Shown here one piece after another: positions 45,672-56,980 of a stretch of DNA of 64,000 nt; positions within the stretch are counted from its first letter, which is position 1, and every line of letters starts with the position of its first letter. Source of the stretch: Symsagittifera roscoffensis (lineage: Eukaryota > Xenacoelomorpha > Acoela > Convolutidae). A program made the position numbers and the translations under genes. The notes below the pieces were generated by a model, which had not been told where the DNA came from, made no database searches, and saw nothing but the letters and a program-made list of their open reading frames with translations. The stretch lies in the NCBI RefSeq assembly GCF_963678635.1, contig NC_087063.1:4812580-4876579 (forward strand), in the 5' to 3' direction.

Positions 45672-46806
45672 CAGTTTAAATCCACTTTGAATTTATTTTG
45701 ATCAACTTTAGATTTCAAAATCGTTTATCAGAGATATATCAATTGATTGTATTTGTATACCAACATTTTCCTCGAGAAATCTGTTTAAAAAGAATAATTT
45801 TGTCAATTTCGGCTCATTAACATTAACCTTAATTAATGCAAACAACCGTTAGTAATTACAAAAATTCAAATCTGGCGAAACCAAAATTTTGAAATTATGA
45901 TTGTTGATTACAGAGCAAGTTTCATGCGAACGGGAACTAGACTTTTTCCCGTTAACTTAAAAAAATTGCAAGAATTAACCTTGTTTTATTTTGAAACATA
46001 GTATGTTTTTACCGATGATTATTGGCTTCCTGGTTTTTGAATGAAACTCTGTAGGATCCCTTCCCGAATGTTATATTTGGCTTATTTGAAACCAACAGAA
46101 AACTTTAGGCTAGAATACGTATTTTGAGCGTTTCAGATTTTAAAGTAGCCGCTCAATTCATACATGCAGAAGTGCAGACAAATATTTTTGAAATTCTAAA
46201 AAGCAGTCAATTTTTTGGCCTCCTTGAATGCATTGACATTTTCTAACAGTCCGTTGAATGTTTTGTTTTAAGAGTAGCAGTGGTAGGTCAAATAGTCAGT
46301 GGTTTTAATTCAACCATGATCCGGTGCTCGTTGACCTCTCTCGTGTATTATAACTTGACTCACTCCAGAAAATTAACCAGAAAAATTGTAATTGTCCAGG
46401 GGCTTAACAACAGTTGCTATCTCCCCTTCCTCAGGAGTTCGACACTCTCTCCACTGAGAATATCATTAAAGTATTTTAACTTGTTTTTTAAATTTTTTTC
46501 GCTGAATTTTTATATAATTACGCACAGTTTTGTTATATAAGGTTTGCTGTTTTCCGAGCTAATTCGCATAATTTAGTGCGCAACAAATGTTCTCATATTT
46601 AGTATCTGATTATCATGTGTTTTATCCGCTTTAATGTTGACTCCCGATGAGGGAATTTCTTTCATTTTGAAAGCTTACTTACTTCTTTTGTTTTTTTTGC
46701 TATTTAAAGCTTACGTTTGCAATTTTTTTGGGCTCGACTTTGCGAAGTGCAGTTTGGCCTCTGTTGAAATTCTAAAATAATGATAAGACATTATTGTTTG
46801 CCTAAA

Positions 46807-46930
46807 TATCATCACGAACTTTGCTGTCGCTGAGCGAGAAGCTCATCCAGCATAATCGGTATCTAATCGTCGTCTTTTCTAACAATTGCCTGCAAAAAAA
46901 ATAAAACGAATGAATTAAGAAGAAAATAAG
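46807..46930 (+). pseudogene. Decayed copy of the PACT exon (pericentrin exon 23)
   Basis: The first about 60 bases match the start of the exon at 30817 closely: shared CTTTGCTGTCGCTGA/TTTGCTGTCGCTGA and GAGAAGCTCATCCAGCA. Similarity then fades with indels through ATTGC.CTGCAAA and ACGAATG. No acceptor AG precedes it and stops appear, so it is dead. Confidence 0.8.
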
Positions 46931-47101
46931 ACGTTGAGATTTTAGTAGCATGTGATGTAGCCACTTTGTTGATGGGTGGTGTTTGAACAAAGGAAGGTTT
47001 TATGGAGCAGCTGACTAACTCCGAGAGCGCGTGGTTTGAATCCCGCAGAGGACATTTGAAATCTTTTTTGCCTAATTTTTTAGTTTTTCGCGATCCATGT
47101 T

Positions 47102-47107
<6 letters not shown>

Positions 47108-47169
<62 letters not shown>
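47108..47169. repeat. (TA)n microsatellite
   Basis: About 31 TA units without interruption. Confidence 0.95.
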
Positions 47170-47173
<4 letters not shown>

Positions 47174-47488
47174 TTCGATATTTGTTTTTGTTTGTTTGAA
47201 TTAGTTCCTTTTTTGCTCTATTCTAAATGCTTCAGCTGACTTTATATTGGCTAATTCGCCTCATTTTATGTTGATTGAAGGGCTAAAATAGGATTATTAA
47301 CATGTTTTTACAGCTCGAAGTTTTTAAAGTATTGAAAAAAGCGATGATTCCAAATTTTTTTGAAAAATACGAAAAAAACGTTCGGAATTTTAATTTCATA
47401 CTAGTAACGCTGTTTTAAACTAGCTGTTTCATACTAATTTCATACTAGTAACGCTTGTATATTTTGTTCGCTTTCTAGAGTTTTGCAA

Positions 47489-47954
47489 ATGAGTTCTGAT
47501 GGCGAGTATTTGAGTGAGGGGGAAATCTTCACAGATGATGACGAGGACGATCAATTGAGTTCTCCGTCTCCACCGCAGTCGACTAAAATCGAGATATCTC
47601 CTTCTAAAACAAACTCAACTAATCAGCCTCAGTCTAAATTTCAACCTAACGTATTGAAACTTATTCAATCGCACATAACACCTAGTGCAAATGTAAAATC
47701 AAGCTCAGATTCACGAAGTCACAATACAGTTCAAAATATATCTGCAAGTATTTCAAAAAATTCAGGAACTGGAAACGCCCCAATTGTCGAAGGAAAAGAA
47801 GCCCTAGGCGAAAATAAGTTAGACGATGCTACTCAGAAAATAAAGACGACTGATGAACCGATTGACCAAATTGTGAGAACAGAAAAATCGAAAACTGCCG
47901 AAAATAATGATAATGATGATGATGATGAAGAAGACGATGACGAGCAATCAATTG
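47489..47954 (+). CDS. DGCR8: DGCR8 exon 1 (coding)
   Basis: ATG 11 bases after an acceptor-like CTTTCTAG, so a leader is probably spliced on. Encodes an acidic, Ser-rich N-terminus with an Asp/Glu run near the end. Donor GTAAGT. Confidence 0.85.
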
Positions 47955-50900
47955 GTAAGTAACAACTAGACTTGTAATTCTTGTCAATTTCGGCCATGCT
48001 GATTCGAAAATTAGTCTCAAGCGACAATTAAGTAAAATTTAAAAGATGCGAAATGCACAACCTATCAATGCAATGATTACTGATAGATTAAATGACGAAA
48101 AGAAAGCCTAATTGCGCGCTCATTCATATCAAAATTACCATGAAGTATTTGGGTGGCCACCAAATGATTCAAGTTTAAGACGTACATAAATGGTTTTTCC
48201 TTAGAAATTTTCAGAAAAAAATCAATTAGTAGTAGCAGGGGCGGATTTAGGGGGGGGGACGCCCCCCTCCCTCAGGGATTCGACCCCCTGCCGACCCAAA
48301 GGGTCCCCCCTTTGGTACTTTTTAAGAAATCCATTTTTTGCCGACCGACCCTAAAATTTTTCTAAAGGCGCCTTAGGCGCCAATATATACTAACTTTGAG
48401 GGGGAGCGCGCGCCAAAAAAACGCAATTTTTTTGTCAAAATTTTTCAAAAAGTGCCTAAAAACGGCTTTTTTGACCTGTTTTTTTTTCAAAAATTTGCCT
48501 GCGGCGCAGAAAATTTGGCCAAAACAGGGACTTTTTAGTGCTTCAGAAGATCTCGGAAAATCAATTTGGTCGACCTAAAAAAAAAGGTCGTCAAAATTTT
48601 TGAAAATCCGCCCCTGAGTAGTAGTATATAGTATAAGACTCAATTAAACTAAAGGGAAAATTACAAAGTGAATAAAAGGACAGAAAAAAGACAAACTCAA
48701 AGAAGGATAACCGGTTACTGTGCAAGTAGCACAGACTGTTCCAACCATAGTCCTAAAAATTACAAAGTTTTTTTCAATTCTATGTCGTTGTTTTGGAAAA
48801 CAATTATAATGCAAAAATGATCAGAAAAAGAAAAAAAATATAAAACGCTAAATACTCGGAAAAAAACTAAATTTACTCGAGTACTATTTTAAGCCTGCTG
48901 ACTTGCTTTACTCGCTCGAATTGAGACGAAAAATCAAACATTTCAGACCGGTTTTTCTCGACACTGGGAAAATTTCTTGGTATTTTTTACTCTCGTTCAA
49001 ATCACGACTGAAAGGGCTGTAATGTGATATAACACTGAAATCACTCCGATGATTATTTGTGGCAGCTGATTTTGCTTGGGAAAAAAAGAAAAACCAAAAC
49101 ACATCCGAATACAGAGTTCTTCCCCAGTTTTCAAATGGTCGGAAGAATTAGGAAATTTAGAGCGTGTAATAGCACCGTATAGTATAGTCCATGAAAATTT
49201 GTTCTGCAAAGTATTTCTCGTTAGTGCAAGTATATCTTCAAGTAGTCGGCTACCAGTTGAATAGAAATATCATAAGGAGGAACAAACTCTACACCGAGAT
49301 TATCTTTCAGATCAATAACCAGTCTTGAGACTCGGATGAAATAGGATTCCTCGCATAATCGCTGTTTTATGTTCTTGTTCACCAGCTTTTTGATGCAGCA
49401 CTCCACATAGATCTATTAGTTAAAACTCGGAAAATATCATTGAACTTGATGAAGTTCTTGCCAAGATACATGTTCAGATAGAACTTGATTTCAAGCAATG
49501 GTAGGGTATAAACAAAAGGTAAGGTTGCTGATAATTTAAGCGAACACGTGTAAGAAGTTAATTACCCAAAAAAAAACACTTGAGCTAGCGATAGTTAAGA
49601 GACTAGTTTGCGTAAGCAACGAACATCTGGGCTCCAAACTTCAGACCAGAAAACGATGATCGATTGCCTACATGCGCTGATGTTTTAGCCGGTCAGTCCA
49701 CGGCAAGGAATTTTTTGCCGTTTCCTTTTCTGATTTCACGTTGACTCATATGTTGCGTGACTTCAAATCAGTCAGCATGAATTTGTCAAAAAAGCTTCCT
49801 TTGCAGATATCATTTCATTTCAACTCTTCTAGATTTTCACGCATTTCTGAATTATCTGTATTTTAAAAAATTTTCTGAATTTTTTCGATTATCAGACCGA
49901 ATTTACGAAATTTGTGACCCGCAATTCACATTTGACAACACTTTATCCATTTTTAATGCATGTTTTACTTTATTTTATCAACAATATTTAACTCTAATTT
50001 TTGCTGTTTCCTTGCCTAAGTCAATTCCCTTTTGCTAAAAGAACAACAGTAAATTTTAGAAATACTTTCAAAACAAAGAGTCTTGAATCTTTTTCGACTT
50101 GGATTTTTTTCTTTCATTGAATTTCAACCGGCTATCATTGATGTTGGTTTTAGTTAATACCAAAAAGAAACAATTAAAATTATACTGATTTTAGACGACG
50201 AAAACGGCGACCAATCAGATATAACTGAGGTCGGAGACTGCGACGAGTATGAAGATCCGAACGAAGCAGGCAGAAAAGTTGGACAGAGTGAGAGTAAAGA
50301 ACAGGATGAGGAAAATGTTAAGTCGAGCACTGAAAGTGGAGTCAATGGCAGTAAAGTTTATGGGAAAAGCGGCGTAGTTGTTAAATGTCCATTTGCAAAT
50401 TCAGGGCAACAAGACAATAATCAAGACATCATCAGACAAGGAGCGCAAAACAGTAGAAAAAGAGGTTTAATTGTCATAAATAGTTTTTTTTCACATTTAG
50501 TTTGTTCCAGACATATCGCCTGAAAATTAGAAAAACGAAGGAAGCGCTGCGTAGAATCTGTTGTTTTCGATTAAAGTTCAATTACACGAGGCAATGGTCC
50601 TTAGGAATCAAAATTGGCGATTTTTTGTTAAAAGAACTGATTCAGACTCTAAAAGTGTTTTGAAAAGAGAAAGCCGTATGATTGATCAAAATCACTGTTT
50701 CAAGTTTTGTTTCTACTGCTTTTCTAAAAGAAGAATTTTTTGTTCAAAGTTGAAAAAAAAATTCACAAAAAGAAAGAACAAATCTGCTTAACTAAAGGTT
50801 TATTTTTCCATTTTCGGTTTATTAGGCCAAGAAGAAGCAAACGAATCATCTTCGAAGCCAACATATGAGAGCACTCCACTAGCAAAGAAAGCTCATATAG

Positions 50901-53900
50901 AAGAGTCATCTGTCAGTTTAACAAACGAAACGAATGGCTCGAATGAAACAAAAGACTCGCCGGAGATAATTTCAGATGCGACTCCTAACAAATCGCCCGT
51001 AAAACGACGAAAACCCACAAAATCAATCAGGAATACGGGCAACTATCTATGCACAGCCTTGGATCTCCCCAGATCAAGCCAGCCCCTTCCGTTTGGCTGG
51101 AAACCCATCATACACGATACAGGGATCCCAATGTACTTTCACGTAAAGACTCGTGTAATGACGTTCTCGCGACCTTTCCTGCCTGAAAATGGCAAATGTG
51201 TGAGAAATTGCGAGCCTCCGATTAGCAGCATTCCTTGCTTGGAGTACGAGTATTTTCTGAAAAGCAAAAATAGTTTGACGGAAGAAGCCTCGAAAGTTGA
51301 CATTGGTTCTGAGGACTACCAAGCGACACACGATGGTCCACAAGGTTAGAATGATTATTTGTTCAAGTCAGTTGAGATTGTTCATAAGTTGTAATTTCGA
51401 GGGTTGGAAAGGGGTTTGCTAGAGCAGTATAATGGATAACAGTTAAGAAAGTTTATCAGTTTATATTTTGGCAGACCAAATTCAATTTTCAAGCTTTGCT
51501 AAAACGCTCTAATGTCCTTGTTTGCCAAAAAAGTCTTCAACATAAATGATGAATTTGTGAAAAGCCTTGCTGGTAATCCCGAAAACGTGATTTAAAAATG
51601 GGATCAATTTGTGTTTGCTTGATAAAAATAGTAATAATTGGATATGAAACTTTTGAGTGCTAAAAATCGAACGCCTGAAAGCAAAAACAATCCAGCCGCC
51701 TAAACACGCCCGAGTGACATATAAAAATTGAGGCTGTTAGATTATTGTCAAACATTTTGGTAATCATTGGAACCGATTGAAATGGTTTTTCAAGGCTGTT
51801 TATTTTTTAATGATTTAACCATCTTTATGAATGAATTTTTGTGTTTCAAAACAAAATTATTCTTTACAGGAAATAATCATGGCCAACCTGAAAACTCGAC
51901 TCCTGGAACCGAAGATGCAGCTGAATCTCAAACGAGTACTCAGCTTGCGTCCGAGGATCAGTCTATTTCACAAGAAGTAAAGACGACTAACAATTCGTCA
52001 TCTGTCGCTGCGCATGAAAAGAAGAAAATAGATGTGATGAAAAACATGCCGAGTAATATTACGAATGAAAGTCTGGGAAGTTATGTGGAGAAGCTGTTTG
52101 TGGTGAAATCGAGACGACCTCTAAGTGCTCTTAGGGAGCAGAAAAGAGCAGTTTTGAAGGCCAAGGAGACTGCCATCAAAAAAGAAGACAGAGGTGAGAG
52201 TTATAAGTATCAAGGTTATTGCAGCGACAAACGGTTGATTAATAAGGAGTGAATTAATGAGATTTGAGTGATAGTTCCAGTAGTAATTCAGATCAAAAAT
52301 ATATGGTAAATCACCCGCAAAAAGTTGCTCGAACCAATTATTAAAGGTCATGTTTCATCAGCTAATTTTAATAAAAAACGGGAAGTGATCTTTCAGTTTG
52401 AACCGAATAAGGAAGATCAATTCCAGTTCAGTTAGGAAAAATCACCAATACCCCGCCTTTCAAATTAGGTGGTCCCTAGTAGAATGTCTCGGAAAAATGC
52501 AGTTTTGCATCTTCCCAAGTTTTTCGTCAATGCGTCTGCAGGCATGTTTGCTGTTGGTAAAAATGTAAATGCCACCTTCTCCTGTTCAACTAACTCTCGA
52601 AGGAAGGCTAGTTTTTTCGCAAAATGCTTCGTCTTTCTGTGGTTCAATGAATGTTTACTTAGGGCAATACTAGCTTGGTTACCAACGAAAACTTCCAAAG
52701 GCCTATTACAGATTATGCCTAAGTCGCTAAGTATGCCCTGTAATTGAATTCATTTCTTTACTGTTTCGACAACAGCATTGTATTCTGCTTCGGCTGTTGA
52801 AGTTGATACACAACGCTGAAGTCTGCTAGACCAACTTATTACACCTGAGTTGTCACTGAGCTTAAAACAATATCCTGAGGTACTTCTCCTATTGTCTATA
52901 TTTCCAGCCCAGTCCGCATCCGAAAAGCTAACAAGATTCAACGCCTTATTCCTCTTATATACTAAAATTTCTCAGCCTATTGCAAAATCAATTGCACCAG
53001 ATATAGCCTTCAGAACTTTACTGAGAAGTCTGAAGCACCAGGATTTGGCTCTTAAAAGGGTGGTAAGTTGCCTAACCACCCACCTTACGAGTTCAAACCA
53101 TCTTTCGAGCATAGTGCACTTTAAATGACATCATTTAGCACAGGGCATAACATGCCTTGTGGTGTCATTCTCGTGCGGCAACTTCAGAAAAGCCCATAGG
53201 CATTGGGATTTTGCCATGAGTTTTTTAAACGGTCGGTCTGACTGTAGAACACAGTCAGTCCACTTTGGTCTGTTCAAACATAAGCAGGGTTGCTTCAGAC
53301 ATACCCAAATATAAATACCTGGACATGAATGCCAGTGGCTTCCAAAACCGATCTGGCAGCTGGTCAACGACCGCAGCGTCATGCAAGAATGTCAACATAC
53401 CACCCGAAGGATCGAACTGTTAGTCTTCAAGCACTATTGGCTGCCACTCCCTATTACCATTTCTGGTACACCGGGCTTGTGACCGGTGTCTAGCTAGGTT
53501 TTACTAAAGGTCTGAAGGCTATATCTATACTAAAGGTAAGCTTTTTGTTCCTAGCAGATATCTTAGAAAAAAATTTTCGGCTTTCCAATGCTTTTCACCT
53601 GGGTTTTCCACAAAAGATATTAAAAGGTTTGCTGCAAAGCAAATGTCGGGTCTACTTGACAAAGCTAGGTAATTTAGACAACCAACAAGTACTCGATAGT
53701 CACATTTTTCATATTTTCTTGTTCTATGCTACCTTCTAAAGGACAATCTTCTTTTGTCAGTTTTTCGTTTTCACCAAGAGGGGTTGTTATCGGTTTTGCT
53801 TCGGTCATCTTAAATCTTGATATCAATTTTTCAACATTTCTCCTGGCTTATCCTAATTTCGTTTCCTGAGTAATTTATTTTCATCCTAAGAACCATTTAA

Positions 53901-56900
53901 GATCACTTATTTCGTTTATCTCAAATTTTGTAGAGATATTGTTTTCAAACCAGCTACAGAAATTTTTGTCTGCTCCACAAACCACGATATCATCGACCCT
54001 CAAGTAAATCGAACCTATCTCTCCCTCCATCCTCCCAACAAACAAGCACTCATCAAAAACTGAATTTTCAAAGCCGTATTCCTCAAGATAGCTTTTTAGA
54101 GTCCTATGCCATGTTCTACCGGACTGCTTCAGTCCATAAAGCTATCTGAAGCAGTCCGGTAGCCTTTAGTTTGTCTTCAGAAGACAAACTAAAGGTTTTC
54201 CTTCTTCATCAAACTTGTCGAACCCTTCAGGTTGCTTCATAAGAATATCTTCATCTAGTTTGGCATTCAAGTATGCAGTTTTAATGTCTAACTGTCTCAA
54301 CTCATACCTATTTTGAACTGCTAAGCTCAGGACTATTCTTATGGTCGACATCTTGGTTGTAGGCGAATACGTTTCATGAAAATTCCTTCCCTCAACTTGG
54401 CTAAAACGTTTAGCAATAAACCTACCCTTAAACCTGGACATTTCACCATTAGGTCCGTACTTCAAAGCAAAGTGCCACCTGCTGCCTATAGGTTTTTCTC
54501 CTCTATTTCTAACTAGTTCCCAAACTTTGTTTTTCTCTAATGAATCAAACTCTTTTTTCATTGCTTCTTGCCAGTCAGGGTCTGCTAAAGCTGCCTTAGC
54601 AATTTTTGGTATATTTTAGAGAATTTCTCCAAAAAATACTACATCACCTACTCTTTCTCCTTCATCACTTTCTATCTTTTTCTCAAAGTATAACTTAGAT
54701 TCGTCAAAACTAACGTTTCTAGACTTTTGCACTCTGAGTTTTCCTTCACTCTCAATTCCTATCAGATAAACTTTACTATTTTCCGATGTCACTAGGAAAA
54801 TTCCCCTTTAAGAGTTTTTGTCTAGTTTTTGCGAAACTGTTTTTCCACAAAACTATACGCTACACACCCAAAAGTTTTCACAAAAATAAGGTTGGGTTTT
54901 TCTCCATACATAGACTCGTAGGGTGTTTTGCCTATAGCAGAATGAAAGCACTTATTTTTGAGATTAGTAGCCATATTAAGAGCATAAGGCCAATAAGTTT
55001 TCGATAAATAGGCATCAAAAATCATGCAGCGAGCCATTGGAGTAATTGTTCCCGGCACCCTTTCAATCTTTCCGTTCTCTAGATATCTAGAAAAACTGTC
55101 CTTAAAACCTATAGCATATCTATGTTCATCTTCTGCTATTGGGTCGATAGGACCTAAAATATCTGTGTGAAAAATATCTAGTGTCCTGGTTACCCTGGTG
55201 TAAGAATCTATCAGGACTGGCTTCTTTTTTGCTCACAAGTTTCACAATTCTTATTTTTAAAATCACTTATCTTCATGCCTTCAACATGTTGCTCCAAATG
55301 ACTTAAATCTTTGTAGTTATTATGACCCATCCTGCAATGCCACTGTTTTAATGTGCTAACTACATAACACTCGTTTTTTCCTACAAAAGTTTCCCATAAA
55401 AAGAGACCACTTTCCTCTCTTAATAGGTAAACTGAACCATTTCCCAGACGAACAAACGAGCTCGCACCAAAAACAACTTCTGCTCCTGCTTTCTTCATTT
55501 TTGGTACACTCGGCAAATTTCTCTTGAGTTTTCAGGAACGTACAAAGTATCCTTCAGCTCAATCATCTTAAACTCGCCTTTCTCATCTTTCACTCTGAAT
55601 CTAACTTCACCTTTCCCTAAAATTTTTGACTCAGAGAAATTTTCATTGCTAACCGATTCTTTTAAGTTCTCACCTAAACTAACAAACATGTCTCGATCCT
55701 TAATCATAATACTGGTAGCTCCAGAGGCTACAACTAAGTCCTCGCTCGGAGACACTCCACTCAGAAAACTAAAATGAGCCTCTGTTTCAGCTGCTAGATT
55801 CTGGTGTTCTCGTTTAGTCTTACTAATGAACTTTTTCTTTGCTTGGCAATATTTTGCAATATGTCCAAACTCCTTACACTCATAGCACTGAATTTTCGCG
55901 CTTCGTCTTCACTATCTCGTCTGCTGCCTAAGTTTTCTCTGCACTCTTTCGACACATGTCCTCTTTTATGACACTTGAAACAAAATCTATTCTCGCTATT
56001 AAAAGCATGCTCTTTTTCAATTACTTGTCTCTCGCTATCAAAATTTACTAAATCTCTTTTTAACTCATCTAAGTTTTTTTCATCTCTACTAAACTTAGAA
56101 AAAGTTTCAAATTGTTTTGGAAGTCCTTTCAAAATAATTGAAATTAACCTTTTTTCACTCACTCCTTCGTTCACTTGTTCTAAGTTATACTGAATCTCCT
56201 CTGCTCTAGTCAAATAATCTATCACTGTTTCATTGCTATTCTTTTTCAAAGTTGTAAGTTCGGAGATTAGTTTTTGCAGCCTGGGTCTTTCAAAACTCTT
56301 AAACCTTTTCCGTAAAACATCCCAAGCTTTGCTACCATTGCCTTTATAAGGTCTTAAAAACAAACCGATTTCTTATCTAGAGACTGCACCAGTTCGTAAT
56401 AGATATGCAATTGTTTTACTTCAAAAATCTCTTTTCCTTTATCTATCGCAGCTTGTTTTTGATCACTGCTTGCATTCGGTCTTAAACTTGGCATTAAATT
56501 TCTATAATCAACTGTCTCATCTAAAATCTTGTTTAACTTCAAGTGAAAATTTCGTGCCTCGAATTGCTCTTCAAAGTAGGAAAAATTTCTTTCTTTTCCC
56601 GAAAAAACTATCCTATCAGTTTTCGGCATTTCTTTCCTAATCCAAATTCCTATTTTTCGAGTTAATTCTTACGCAAAGGTTAAGCTCCAATCAAAAACTC
56701 AAAAAGTTAAGTATTGCCCTAGGTAAAGTTCAATAACCCCGTTTCCTCTTACATCAAAATCATATATTATAAACATCAATATCGCCCGCTTATATAACTA
56801 TGCAAGTAAATCTGAATACCTTAATCTGATTTGGAACCTAACGGAGTGCGTACCGAATAACACATCAGCAAATTAGCAAAGCTAAGGTCCCTCCTCAGAT

Positions 56901-56911
56901 TTCGTACTAGG

Positions 56912-56980
<69 letters not shown>

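Larger units (their letters stand above)
45672..47478 (+). other. Gap between the SDR and DGCR8 genes
   Basis: Contains a decayed pericentrin exon 23 copy (46807-46930), a tRNA-like fragment at about 47004-47052 with B-box-like GGTTTGAATCCC, a long (TA)n microsatellite at 47108-47169, and a short direct repeat TTTCATACTAGTAACGCT just before DGCR8. The rest shows nothing. Confidence 0.55.

Noticed and set aside
46280-46540. 86-residue plus-strand frame
   Set aside because: Low-complexity hydrophobic composition; no splice signals or similarity I recognise.
47829-48027. His-rich and Ser-rich minus-strand frames
   Set aside because: Antisense of the Asp/Glu run in DGCR8 exon 1.
55975-56193. 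Plus-strand 72-residue frame
   Set aside because: Antisense of the copia gag region.
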